Assembly (NCBI RefSeq): GCF_024622975.1
Contig: NZ_JANJZT010000005.1
Location: forward strand, 62,001 to 126,000
Length of the DNA stretch: 64,000 nucleotides
Direction of reading: 5' to 3'
Origin: Blautia caecimuris
GTDB taxonomy: Bacteria > Bacillota > Clostridia > Lachnospirales > Lachnospiraceae
Below the pieces are notes generated by a model that was not told where the DNA came from, made no database searches, and worked only from the letters and a program-made list of their open reading frames with translations. Shown here in pieces: positions 16,325 through 25,688 of this stretch. Positions within the stretch are counted from its first letter, which is position 1. Every line of letters begins with the position of its first letter. The translations under genes were made by a program, and so were the position numbers.

Positions 16325-19078
16325 TTACAGGCTTTCTTCAATAAAATTCTGGAATTCCTCCATGGACATCAGAACCTTCCGGGGCTTTGTGCCTTCCTCC
16401 GGTCCTACAACTCCGGCATCACAAAGCTGATCCATGATTCTGGCAGCTCTGTTAAATCCGATTTTAAACATACGCTGAAGCATTCCAATGGAAGCTTTTT
16501 CCTTATCAATAATAAACTTGCCGGCTTCCTCAAAATATACATCCCTTTCCTCTGCTCCGGATCCTCCTCCGGACAGACTGGCAGTATTTACCTGCTGTTC
16601 AATCTGCGGATTGTACTGCGCCGCGGGATTTTTATCTGCAAGAAAGTCCACGATGCTGCTGACTTCTTCGTCTGAAACAAAAGCGCCCTGCAGTCTGGCA
16701 GGCTTCTGATATCCCTGAGGATAAAAAAGCATATCTCCTTTTCCAAGAAGCTTTTCTGCGCCGTTCATATCCAGAATTGTTCTGGAATCCACGCCTGAGG
16801 AAACAGAAAAAGCAATTCTGGAGGGCATATTTGCCTTAATAAGACCTGTGATAACATTTACAGACGGCCGCTGTGTGGCTATGATCAGATGGATTCCCGC
16901 AGCCCGGGCAAGCTGGGCCAGACGGCAGATCGCATCCTCCACTTCTCCCGGAGCCACCATCATCAGATCCGCAAGCTCATCCACGATAATAATGATCTGA
17001 GGCATACGCTCCGGCGGGGTTTCTCCCTCGGGGATCCTCATTCCATCTACTTTTTTATTGTACTCCTGAAGATTTCGCACATTAAATTCCGCAAAAGTGT
17101 TGTAGCGGTTCATCATCTCTGTTACTGCCCAGTTCAGTGCGCCTGCCGCCTTTTTGGGATCAGTGACTACCGGGATCAGAAGATGAGGGATTCCGTTGTA
17201 CACGCTTAATTCAACCACCTTGGGATCGATCATGATCAGCTTGACCTCTTCCGGTTTTGCTTTGTAAAGTATACTCACGATCAGAGTATTGATACATACA
17301 GACTTACCGGAGCCTGTCGCTCCTGCGATCAGAAGGTGCGGCATTTTGGCAATATCTGTAACAACAGGCTTTCCGGCAATATCCTTGCCTACGGCAAAGG
17401 AAAGCTTTGATTTTGCACCCTGAAACTCCTGGGACTGCAAAATCTCCCGGAGCATAACTGCCTGATTTTCTTTATTGGGAACCTCGATTCCCACAGCTGC
17501 CTTTCCGGGAATCGGCGCCTCAATACGGATATCCGGAGTTGCCAGGTTCAGCTTGATATCATCAGCAAGACCTACGATTCTGCTGACCTTCACTCCCATT
17601 TCCGGCTGAAGCTCATATCTGGTTACTGTGGGACCGCAGCTTGCGTTTGTCACAGTAACATTTACACCAAAATTATGCAGAGTATCCTGAAGCTTCTGGG
17701 CAGTCTGGCGAAGATGGGCATCGGAATCGCCTTTGCCCTTTCCGTTTCCTCTTTTCAGAAGCTTCAGAGGAGGATAATGATATTCTTTTTTTACTTCTGC
17801 ATCCTTACTGGTAATCTCCTTCTGGATATTTCGGATTCCATTTTCTATTTCTGTTTTGGACGATTTTGGATTCTTATGAGGCTGAGAGACTTCCGATGCT
17901 GCGGACTGAACAGATGCTTCTGTATTTTGCTGTTCCTCTTTCCTGAAATCCTCAAAAGAATCTGAAATTTCTTTACTCTCGTCCTCATAAGCCTGGATTT
18001 CATCAAAATCCAAAGAATCTGAAGGCGAGTGTTCCATCTCTATATTAATATCAGTGTGGTCATCAGCAGCCTCACTGGAAGAATCTGCCCGATGTATACT
18101 GAATTCCAGCTGTCCCTGACCGGCTGCTGAAGTCCGGACTTCAAAATCCTCCTCAGCGGCCTGAGCAGCAGTCTCTGATGTTTCTTTTGTTTTTTTCTTT
18201 TTTGGAGGAGTCAGTTTTGTTCCTTCCAGAAAGCCGTGAGAAGAAGCCTCTTTCTGTTCCTGTCTGGCATTAAGGGCCGCAGCCGCCTCACTGTTTTCCT
18301 GTTCCAGAGCCTGGGCAGCCTGTTTTTCTGCCTCTAACGTTTCCTCCAGCCTGCGTATTCTTTCTGCCTGACGGTTTTCCCTCTTCTGTCTGCGTTCCTG
18401 ATCCCGGATCTCTTTTTTCAGATCCCGCTCCGGCTGCCCTTCCATATAGCGTTCATGTCCGCCCTTTACAAGGCTTACAATGCTGTCCCAGATTTTAAAA
18501 ATAAAATCAAAAAAGGATCTCTGAGTAATCAGGATCATTGTAATAAGAAGCACAAGTACAATGATAATATATCCGCCTACAATTCCAAAAGCAGACGTAG
18601 AGGACATGCAGATCGCGCCTCCGATCACACCGCCTCCCGTATGAAGCTCTGAACTGCGTTTATAATAATCCATAAATCCCGTACCCGGAAGATATCCCTC
18701 TGTTAAAAGCTGTACAAAGCCACACAGAAAAAGAAAAAACACAAGGGCTGCCAGTGTTTTTTTGTACGCGAGAGGATTTTTTCTGTTGGACATCAAAAAG
18801 GCAGCACCCACAAAAAGCAGTACGGGAAATACATAAGCCAGAAGTCCCATAATCCCAAAGCAGACCGCGCTGATCTGGTCGCCTACAGCGCCGCCCAGTC
18901 CAAAATTACTGATAACCAGGATCATAGAAGCAGCCAGAATGATCAGCAGAATGATTTCTGTCTGGAATCCACTTGTAACATTGTGCTTTTTAGCAGTGGT
19001 TTTTCTTCTTGATGCGGTACTCTTTGCTGTTTTTCCTGTGGTTCCTCTTTTGCCTTTCTGGTTCTTTGATGCTGCCAT
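16325..19078 (-). CDS. ftsK: FtsK/SpoIIIE family DNA translocase
   Basis: A 917-residue DNA pump for chromosome segregation at the septum and, in sporulation, into the forespore. The basic N-terminus is followed by four membrane helices (about 38-190). A long charged linker (about 200-480) is rich in Glu, Lys and Gln. The RecA-like motor has Walker A GATGSGKSV and Walker B IIIIVDELADLMM. The C-terminal gamma winged helix (about 845-905) includes GMLQRMFKIGFNRAARIMDQ. GGAGGG precedes the ATG. From sequence alone FtsK and SpoIIIE cannot be separated. tepA, often its neighbour in Firmicutes, lies about 7 kb upstream behind the transhydrogenase operon and uppP. Confidence 0.95.
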   Translation of the reverse strand: MAASKNQKGKRGTTGKTAKSTASRRKTTAKKHNVTSGFQTEIILLIILAASMILVISNFGLGGAVGDQISAVCFGIMGLLAYVFPVLLFVGAAFLMSNRKNPLAYKKTLAALVFFLFLCGFVQLLTEGYLPGTGFMDYYKRSSELHTGGGVIGGAICMSSTSAFGIVGGYIIIVLVLLITMILITQRSFFDFIFKIWDSIVSLVKGGHERYMEGQPERDLKKEIRDQERRQKRENRQAERIRRLEETLEAEKQAAQALEQENSEAAAALNARQEQKEASSHGFLEGTKLTPPKKKKTKETSETAAQAAEEDFEVRTSAAGQGQLEFSIHRADSSSEAADDHTDINIEMEHSPSDSLDFDEIQAYEDESKEISDSFEDFRKEEQQNTEASVQSAASEVSQPHKNPKSSKTEIENGIRNIQKEITSKDAEVKKEYHYPPLKLLKRGNGKGKGDSDAHLRQTAQKLQDTLHNFGVNVTVTNASCGPTVTRYELQPEMGVKVSRIVGLADDIKLNLATPDIRIEAPIPGKAAVGIEVPNKENQAVMLREILQSQEFQGAKSKLSFAVGKDIAGKPVVTDIAKMPHLLIAGATGSGKSVCINTLIVSILYKAKPEEVKLIMIDPKVVELSVYNGIPHLLIPVVTDPKKAAGALNWAVTEMMNRYNTFAEFNVRNLQEYNKKVDGMRIPEGETPPERMPQIIIIVDELADLMMVAPGEVEDAICRLAQLARAAGIHLIIATQRPSVNVITGLIKANMPSRIAFSVSSGVDSRTILDMNGAEKLLGKGDMLFYPQGYQKPARLQGAFVSDEEVSSIVDFLADKNPAAQYNPQIEQQVNTASLSGGGSGAEERDVYFEEAGKFIIDKEKASIGMLQRMFKIGFNRAARIMDQLCDAGVVGPEEGTKPRKVLMSMEEFQNFIEESL

Positions 19079-19122
19079 ATCCAGGCTTCCCTCCTACTAC
19101 TTCTATTGCTTTTATTACTACC

Positions 19123-19167
19123 GGTATCAGAACCCGTTATAAGTTCTGATACCCTTTTGTTTTTTTA
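19123..19167 (+). terminator. Terminator-shaped hairpin facing the plus strand, between uppP and ftsK
   Basis: Perfect 11-bp arms GGTATCAGAAC (19123-19133) and GTTCTGATACC (19143-19153). On the plus strand CTTTTGTTTTTTT follows. On the minus strand, where both neighbours are read, there is no T-tract. It may block antisense transcription or stabilise the uppP 3' end. Confidence 0.5.
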
Positions 19168-20043
19168 TAACACATAATTACCGATAAGAGCAGCAAAGCC
19201 CACAATAAAACAGTAATATGCAAAATAACGGAATCTGCCCCTGTTCACAAGTCTGAGCAGTACACGGATGGTAAAATACCCCACAACTGCAGAGATGAGC
19301 ATTCCCAGTACAAAGGTAAATCCCAGGCCAACGGTCATTGCAGGCGCGCTAAACTGTCCCAGCTCCACAGCCAGGGCTCCGATAATAGCCGGCACTGACA
19401 GAATATAAGAATATTTCACTGCAAAACTCTGTGTAAATCCACTCATCAGACCTGCGCTGATCGTCAGTCCGCTTCTGGAAAGTCCGGGAAATACAGACAG
19501 TCCCTGACAAATACCAATCCACATGGCATTTCCGAATCCGGCGTCTCTTGCAGCTTTTTTTCCGCCCATTCTGCCAAGATCCACCACAAGAAGAACGATT
19601 CCTGTGATCAGGATTCCCGCTCCCGGCAGCAGCTGTGAAGAAGCCGCAAGCACAACAAGCCTTCTGGCTGTGTAACCCAGAAGTGCAGTCGGTATCATAG
19701 AAACAAGAAGCAGGAGCGCAAATTTCTTATAAGTACTGCTTACGATTTTTGCATATCGAAGTCTGTCTCCTGTTCTTTTATTATGGATATAAAGAGACAG
19801 ATTTCCGATTGTATCCATCAGCATGTCCAGAGACTCCAGCAGAAGTCTTGAAATATCCTTCCAGAAAGTAAGTATCACTGCTGCCAGCGTACCAAAATGA
19901 AGCATTGCTTCCAGAAGAACACCCGTTTCGTGCTCCATCCCCAGAATGTTCTGAAGAATGCACAGATGTCCAAAACTGCTTACAGGAAGAAACTCCAGTA
20001 TTCCCTGCACAACTGCAAGCAGGATCACATATAAAACTGTCAT
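19165..20043 (-). CDS. uppP: Undecaprenyl-diphosphatase UppP (BacA)
   Basis: An integral membrane phosphatase that recycles undecaprenyl pyrophosphate to the monophosphate lipid carrier for peptidoglycan, and confers bacitracin tolerance. The 292-residue protein has about eight helices. The first signature is VVQGILEFLPVSSFGHL, with the catalytic glutamate and serine. The second is GICQGLSVFPGLSRSGLTISAGL, with the active-site arginine. The ATG at 20043 is preceded by AAAAGG. A promoter at 20152-20180 gives a leader of about 100 bases that can form a 5' hairpin. ftsK follows 86 bases downstream. Confidence 0.95.
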   Translation of the reverse strand: MTVLYVILLAVVQGILEFLPVSSFGHLCILQNILGMEHETGVLLEAMLHFGTLAAVILTFWKDISRLLLESLDMLMDTIGNLSLYIHNKRTGDRLRYAKIVSSTYKKFALLLLVSMIPTALLGYTARRLVVLAASSQLLPGAGILITGIVLLVVDLGRMGGKKAARDAGFGNAMWIGICQGLSVFPGLSRSGLTISAGLMSGFTQSFAVKYSYILSVPAIIGALAVELGQFSAPAMTVGLGFTFVLGMLISAVVGYFTIRVLLRLVNRGRFRYFAYYCFIVGFAALIGNYVL

Positions 20044-20151
20044 ATTTTTAACCTTTTCTTTCGTCTGTTTTCTTCAAATGGCATGAAAGCTGCCGTTTTA
20101 TTCCATGTAAAAGCCAAAAATTCAAAGTGTTTTCCCGGCTTTTGCTGTATC

Positions 20152-20180
20152 AGTATATCACAGTTCTGAAAAAGTTACAA
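20152..20180 (-). promoter_or_regulatory. Sigma-A-type promoter of uppP
   Basis: Minus-strand TTGTAA (20175-20180), 17-bp spacer, TATACT (20152-20157). AAAAGCC/GGCTTTT arms (20109-20115 and 20137-20143) would pair at the very start of the transcript. The rest of the 360-base gap to the transhydrogenase terminator shows no gene. Confidence 0.7.
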
Positions 20181-20302
20181 GATATCCCCGGCAAAAAATC
20201 GAACATGTGAGCGAATACAGTTGCTGCTGCCGGACGCATCCCCGCGGAACTTTTTTATTTCCCTGAAAAATCCGTACAGACTGTACTATATTCCCGGTAA
20301 AC

Positions 20303-20342
20303 AAAAAAAGGAAAACTGCCACAGCATACAGCCGTGACAGTT
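20303..20342 (-). terminator. Intrinsic terminator of the transhydrogenase operon
   Basis: AACTGCCAC (20314-20322) pairs with GTGACAGTT (20334-20342) with one wobble. On the minus strand TTCCTTTTTTT follows. It lies 64 bases after the operon's last stop. Confidence 0.8.
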
Positions 20343-20406
20343 CCCCGAATCATCTCAGCCTGAACATTGCGTTTCCGCTTTTATACAGGCTATTATTATT
20401 TTAAAA

Positions 20407-23400
20407 TCAGTTTGTGTGAGGCAGTCTCTCATCGATCATGTTCATCAGATGATCTGTGGAGCGAAGCGGTGCTACAAATGCAGCATCTTCCACAGCTGCA
20501 AGTTTTGCATTTTCACATGCAAGAACTCCGCCATAAATCTCGCCCATTTCTGCATAACGGTAAACCGGAAGCTTATCGTTCATCTCATCAGAAATATCCT
20601 CTACATCATCAAACGGCATTTCAACCTCATATACATGAGCCAGCTCTGCAGCAACCTCCCAGTTGGAGAATACCACATCTTCCTCAATGGCCTGTTCAAC
20701 AACCTGAAGTCTGCGCTCAGTATTGGTGAAAGTACCATAGGTAGACGCAAATCCTGTTCCCGGGATCACAACGTCTGCAAGTTTGGCAGCCTCTGTCATG
20801 TGAGTATCGCATACCATCAGGAATACAAGCTCTTTCAGAAGCTCCGGAGCCGGATCCTCACCGAATACCAGAAGGGCTTTTACACCTTCCATAGCCTCTG
20901 CCCCTGCAGTGATTCCAAGATCAACAAGACCCTGGCTGTTGTTCTTTGCTTTCAGCATAAGGATACCGTCGCGGGCTTTTCCGATATGACCGGAAACAAC
21001 TGCGATGTCACCAAGAAGCGCAGCAGCCTCAGTAGTTACTACGTTCTGCTGGAATACGATCATTGCTTTCTTTGCATTTGCATAAAGCTCAGCGATCTCT
21101 TTTGCTTCTTCAGATACAGCAACACCTTCTACAGATGCCTTGAATGTATCAAAGCCTTCTGCACCTGTGCCCTTGCCCATATCAAGAAGAGCCTTTGCAA
21201 CACCCTTGAAGAAACCAAGGCTGTTGTCTGTCTCAACAGTTTTATAAGCAAAGCTCATATGATCCTGTGCATATCCTTCCGGATTTACAAGGATAACCTT
21301 TGCTCCGTTCTTTGCTGCCTGTTTCAGTTTCAGACGGATCACCTGATTTTCTTTTGCAATAAAGCCTGCGCACAGGATCACATCTGCAGAAAGAACCTCG
21401 TTGATGGTGTTCGGAGAAGCGTTTACGCCCAGAACCTTTTCAAGACCGTTCTCTCTGTTGTTGAAGCAAAGAGTCTTAGCTCCGATAGAATCTGCGAACT
21501 TCTTGATCACATATGCTTCTTCGTTTGTATATCTGTCAGAAACTGCTACAGCAACTGCGTTTCTTCCGTATTTTGCGGCAAGAGATTCTGCTTTCTTTGC
21601 AGTCAGCATAAATGCTTCATGATAATCAACCTCTGTAAGCTCTCCGTCCTTTCTTGCCATTGGCTCAAGAAGTTTGCCGTCCATAACAGAACAGTCAAAG
21701 CCGAACTTTCCTCTTCCGCAGAGAAGTCCTTTATTGACAGCGCCTTCTCTGTCCGGAACAGCTTTTACCAGCATGTCTCCATAGGTTTCAAGATGCATGG
21801 AGCAACCTACTGAACAGTAAGCGCAGGTAGTATCGGTAGCCTCAGTGTCAAGCGGAACAGATTTTTCAAGAGTAAGATTTTCCTGAAGAGCGCCTGTAGG
21901 GCAGACACTTACACACTGGCCGCAGGAAATACATCCTGTCTCAGAAAGCGGCTGTTCAAGAGCCGGCATAACAACTGTGTCAAATCCACGTTTCACAAGG
22001 CCAAGAGCGCCTACTCCCATAACCTCATCGCAGGCACGAACACAGAGACCGCAGAGGATACATTTATTCGGATCCCTTAAAATGAACGGATGCTCATCGT
22101 GGAATTCCACTTCATTGATGTCTCCTGCCAGACGGTCCGGATCCACATCGTACATATTTGCATAGGAGATCAGCTTACACTCAAAGTAATCTTTACATCC
22201 GCACTCCAGACAACGATGAGCTTCCTCAACAGCCTGCTCCTCGTCGTATCCGAAGACTACCTCTGTAAAGTTGTCTTTTCTTTCTTCTGCATTCAGCTGC
22301 TCCATAGTCGGACGGCACATTCTCTCACGGTCTTCAAAAGTAGCCGGTGTTACGTCCTTTTTGGTTACATAATAGTTTGGCTCGTATTTGATCTCTTCTC
22401 CGCGAAGATAAGCATCTACGATCAGATAGCTCTTCTTGGCATCGCCAATGGATTCAACTGCGATGGAAATCTTGTCATTACCGCAGTCACCGCCTGCGAA
22501 TACGCCCGGAAGTGCTGTCATGTATGTATCTTTATCATAAACAAGGCCGCCCTTTCTGGTAAGCTCAACCCCGTTCATTCCTTCTGCATTTACTCTCTGG
22601 CCGATTGCAAGGATTACAGTGTCCACATCAATCGTCTCTGTTTTTCCTTCTACCGGAACCGGAGCGCGACGTCCGGATGCATCCGGCTCACCAAGTTCCA
22701 TAACCTGAAGAACCATCTGACGGCAGTGTCCGTTTTCATCAGAAATGATCTCAAGAGGATTGGTCAGGTTCAGGAAGATTACTCCCTCTTCCTCTGCTTC
22801 CTCGATCTCGATCATATCTGCAGGCATCTCATCTTTTGTTCTTCTGTAAATATTATAAACCTTGTCAGCGCCAAGACGTACTGCTGTACGGCAGGCATCC
22901 ATAGCGGTATTACCGCCGCCTACAATGGCAACGTTTTTGCCAAGGTCAATATCTTCATTGCGGACAACTTTTCTGAGGAAATCAATACCGCCGATTACAC
23001 CCTCGGCATCCTCGCCCTTGCAGCGGACACCGGTAGATACCCATGCACCGATACCAACGCATACAGCATCAAAATCTCTGCGGATCGCTTCAAAAGAGAT
23101 GTCCTCGCCGATCTTTGTATTTGTAACCATGGTTACGCCCATTTTTTCAAGAACAGCGATTTCCTCATCCAGAACTTCTTTCGGAAGACGGTATTCCGGA
23201 ATACCATAGCGGAGCATACCGCCAAGCTTTGGCATTGCCTCGTAGATCGTCACATCATGACCAAGCTGACGGAGGAAATATGCCATGGAAAGTCCGTAAG
23301 GACCGCCGCCGATCACAGCAACGTTCTTTCCTGTGTCCGGCTCGCACTCCGGAACAAACGGATCTTCACCGAACTCGTCAGTATCTGCTGCAAATCTCTT

Positions 23401-23907
23401 AAGGTTTGCAATAGCGATAGGCTCGTCTACCATACCGCGGCGGCATGCTGTCTCACACGGATGAGGACAGACACGACCGATAGATCCCGGAAGCGGAATG
23501 TTTTCTCTGATCAGTTTGATGGCCTCTTCATACTGTCCGTTTGCGATCAGACCTACATAGCCCTGACAGTCTGTACCTGCAGGACATGCAAGCATACATG
23601 GCGGACGGCAGTCACCCTTATGGTTGGAAAGAAGAAGCTCCAGGTTTGTTTTTCTTGATTCAATAACACGCGGTGTATTGGTATGGATGATCATATCCGG
23701 TGCGATCTCGGTTGCACAGGCCTTCCAGAGTTTCGGATTGCCTTCCATCTCTACCATACAAAGTCCGCATGCGCCGTAAATTTCTGTTCTCTCATCATAG
23801 CAAAGAGTAGGAATGAAAATATCGTTCTCTTTGCAGACATCGAGAATGGTCTGGCCGGGAAGTCCATAGACTTCTTTTCCGTCGATATTTAATCTATATT
23901 TATTCAC
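20407..23907 (-). CDS. Fused NADPH/FAD, iron-sulfur and molybdopterin-like subunit of a Stn-type transhydrogenase
   Basis: About 1166 residues in four blocks. First is an N-terminal [2Fe-2S] plant-ferredoxin domain (Cys near 39, 50, 53, 67). Second is a GltD/NfnB-like flavoprotein with two Fe-S cysteine groups (about 100-160), a GGGPYGLS FAD site and a GGGNTAMDAC NADPH site. Third are bacterial ferredoxin repeats CxxCxxCxxxC near 619 and 662. Last is a NuoG-like fragment of a molybdopterin oxidoreductase with CAYCSVGC and a fourth Cys near 733. No H-cluster motif is present, and the formate-dehydrogenase Cys/Sec position is not conserved. With the two genes upstream it fits the Sporomusa-type Nfn (Stn) complex coupling NADH, NADPH and ferredoxin. 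GTG at 23907 has AGGAGG eight bases upstream; an earlier GTG (23916) overlaps that site. Confidence 0.8.
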   Translation of the reverse strand: MNKYRLNIDGKEVYGLPGQTILDVCKENDIFIPTLCYDERTEIYGACGLCMVEMEGNPKLWKACATEIAPDMIIHTNTPRVIESRKTNLELLLSNHKGDCRPPCMLACPAGTDCQGYVGLIANGQYEEAIKLIRENIPLPGSIGRVCPHPCETACRRGMVDEPIAIANLKRFAADTDEFGEDPFVPECEPDTGKNVAVIGGGPYGLSMAYFLRQLGHDVTIYEAMPKLGGMLRYGIPEYRLPKEVLDEEIAVLEKMGVTMVTNTKIGEDISFEAIRRDFDAVCVGIGAWVSTGVRCKGEDAEGVIGGIDFLRKVVRNEDIDLGKNVAIVGGGNTAMDACRTAVRLGADKVYNIYRRTKDEMPADMIEIEEAEEEGVIFLNLTNPLEIISDENGHCRQMVLQVMELGEPDASGRRAPVPVEGKTETIDVDTVILAIGQRVNAEGMNGVELTRKGGLVYDKDTYMTALPGVFAGGDCGNDKISIAVESIGDAKKSYLIVDAYLRGEEIKYEPNYYVTKKDVTPATFEDRERMCRPTMEQLNAEERKDNFTEVVFGYDEEQAVEEAHRCLECGCKDYFECKLISYANMYDVDPDRLAGDINEVEFHDEHPFILRDPNKCILCGLCVRACDEVMGVGALGLVKRGFDTVVMPALEQPLSETGCISCGQCVSVCPTGALQENLTLEKSVPLDTEATDTTCAYCSVGCSMHLETYGDMLVKAVPDREGAVNKGLLCGRGKFGFDCSVMDGKLLEPMARKDGELTEVDYHEAFMLTAKKAESLAAKYGRNAVAVAVSDRYTNEEAYVIKKFADSIGAKTLCFNNRENGLEKVLGVNASPNTINEVLSADVILCAGFIAKENQVIRLKLKQAAKNGAKVILVNPEGYAQDHMSFAYKTVETDNSLGFFKGVAKALLDMGKGTGAEGFDTFKASVEGVAVSEEAKEIAELYANAKKAMIVFQQNVVTTEAAALLGDIAVVSGHIGKARDGILMLKAKNNSQGLVDLGITAGAEAMEGVKALLVFGEDPAPELLKELVFLMVCDTHMTEAAKLADVVIPGTGFASTYGTFTNTERRLQVVEQAIEEDVVFSNWEVAAELAHVYEVEMPFDDVEDISDEMNDKLPVYRYAEMGEIYGGVLACENAKLAAVEDAAFVAPLRSTDHLMNMIDERLPHTN

Positions 23908-23922
23908 AGTCTGCACCTCCTA

Positions 23923-25677
23923 TTAAACTCTCTTTACTGCGCCAAATTTACAGGATTCCTCACACTTGCCGCACTTGATACATACAGCAGGATCAATCTT
24001 ATGCTGCTGTTTTTTCTCGCCGCTGATGGCGCCAACCGGGCAGTGTCTTGCACAGGCTGTACAGCCCTTGCAGTCCTCTGTAATCTCGTAGTGAATAAGA
24101 GCCTTACAGGATTTTGCAGTACATTTATGATTGTAAATATGATCCTCATATTCATTGCGGAAATATTTCAGAGTGGTGAGTACCGGGTTCGGAGCAGTCT
24201 GTCCAAGTCCGCACATAGCGCCGTCCTTGATCTTTCCTGCAAGCTCTTCCAGAAGCTCGATATCTCCGTCTTTTCCTTCGCCCTTTGTGATTCTCTCAAG
24301 AATCTCAAGCATTCTCTTGGTACCGATACGGCAGTAGTTACATTTACCACAGGATTCTTTCTTGGTAAAGTCAAGGAAGAAACGTGCCATATCTACCATA
24401 CAGGTATCCTCGTCCATTACGATCATACCGCCGGAACCAACGATAGCGCCTGTCTTATTGATATCTTCATAAGTAACAGGAGTATCAATAAGATCTGCAG
24501 GAATACATCCGCCGGAAGGACCGCCCATCTGAACAGCCTTGAATTCTTTGTCGTTTTTGATTCCGCCGCCGATGTTGTAAATAACTTCTTTCAGGGTCAT
24601 TCCCATAGGAACCTCAACAAGACCGCCCTTCTTGATTTTTCCTGCAAGAGCAAATACCTTGGAGCCCTTGGATTTTTCAGCACCTCTGTCAGCAAAGGCC
24701 TGTCCGCCATTGGCAATGATCCATGCAACGTTTGCATAGGTTTCTACGTTATTGATGTTGGTCGGAAGCTTCCAGTATCCCTTTGCAGCCGGGAACGGAG
24801 GTTTCAGTCTTGGCATACCTCTCTCACCTTCAAGAGAAGCAATAAGAGCAGTCTCCTCACCGCATACAAATGCGCCTGCGCCTGCTTTGATACGGATATC
24901 AAAATCAAAGCCTGTTCCAAACAGATTTTTGCCCAGATAACCCTTTTCTCTTGCCTGTGCCATGGCGATCTCAAGACGTGCGATTGCCAGTGGATACTCA
25001 GCACGACAGTAAATGATACCCTCTGTAGCGCCTGCAGCAAAACCGCCGATGATCATACCTTCCAGCAGGGAGTGAGGATCGCCTTCCAGAACGGAACGGT
25101 CCATGAATGCACCCGGGTCACCCTCGTCTGCATTACATACCATATATTTCTGCGCGCCTTTATTGGATTTGATCGCATTCCATTTAAACCATGTAGGGAA
25201 ACCGGCGCCGCCGCGTCCGCGAAGTCCGGAAACCTTGATTTCCTCAATAACTTCATCCGGAGTCATGGAAGTGATAACTTTGCGTGCAGCTTCATAGCCG
25301 CCTACCGCTATGTACTCATCAATTTTTTCCGGATTGATCTGACCGCAGTTGCGGAGAACGATTCTCTGCTGCTGGGAAAGGAACGCCTCATCCTCTGCCG
25401 GAATCACGTATTCCTCTACCGGCTTTCCGCCAATCAGATGCTCCTCTACGATTTTTTCTACTTTATCTGTAGTACATTTGACATATCTTGCTTCCAGAGC
25501 GCCTTCGTCATTATACACATCAACGATAGGCTCCAGATAGCAGGTACCGATACATCCTGTTTTATCAATAACAACATTTGTAAGATTTTTTTCTGCTACG
25601 ATACGCTGGAACTCATCAGAGGTCTTCTTAGCTCCGGTAGCAATACCACAGCTGCCTTGTCCTACAACAACTTTCAT
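23923..25677 (-). CDS. NuoF/HydB-like NADH- and FMN-binding subunit of the transhydrogenase
   Basis: A 584-residue flavo-iron-sulfur subunit. The N-terminal thioredoxin-like [2Fe-2S] domain (GSCGIATG, TGCIGTC) is followed by the NuoF core. GLRGRGGAGFPTWFKW and NADEGDPGAF bind NADH and FMN, and ESCGKCNYCRIGT with a later Cys holds a [4Fe-4S] cluster. Two C-terminal ferredoxin motifs follow (CKGCTACARHCP, CIKCGKCEESC). This is the HydB/NfnC-like layout used as the bifurcating flavin site in HydABC and Stn complexes. GGAGGTAGAAAT precedes the ATG. Gaps of 15 and 11 bases to its neighbours show an operon. Confidence 0.92.
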   Translation of the reverse strand: MKVVVGQGSCGIATGAKKTSDEFQRIVAEKNLTNVVIDKTGCIGTCYLEPIVDVYNDEGALEARYVKCTTDKVEKIVEEHLIGGKPVEEYVIPAEDEAFLSQQQRIVLRNCGQINPEKIDEYIAVGGYEAARKVITSMTPDEVIEEIKVSGLRGRGGAGFPTWFKWNAIKSNKGAQKYMVCNADEGDPGAFMDRSVLEGDPHSLLEGMIIGGFAAGATEGIIYCRAEYPLAIARLEIAMAQAREKGYLGKNLFGTGFDFDIRIKAGAGAFVCGEETALIASLEGERGMPRLKPPFPAAKGYWKLPTNINNVETYANVAWIIANGGQAFADRGAEKSKGSKVFALAGKIKKGGLVEVPMGMTLKEVIYNIGGGIKNDKEFKAVQMGGPSGGCIPADLIDTPVTYEDINKTGAIVGSGGMIVMDEDTCMVDMARFFLDFTKKESCGKCNYCRIGTKRMLEILERITKGEGKDGDIELLEELAGKIKDGAMCGLGQTAPNPVLTTLKYFRNEYEDHIYNHKCTAKSCKALIHYEITEDCKGCTACARHCPVGAISGEKKQQHKIDPAVCIKCGKCEESCKFGAVKRV

Positions 25678-25688
25678 ATTTCTACCTC

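Noticed and set aside
20407-23907. Reading the large subunit as an [FeFe]-hydrogenase or active formate dehydrogenase
   Set aside because: No H-cluster cysteine motifs are present, and the Cys/Sec ligand region of formate dehydrogenases is not conserved.
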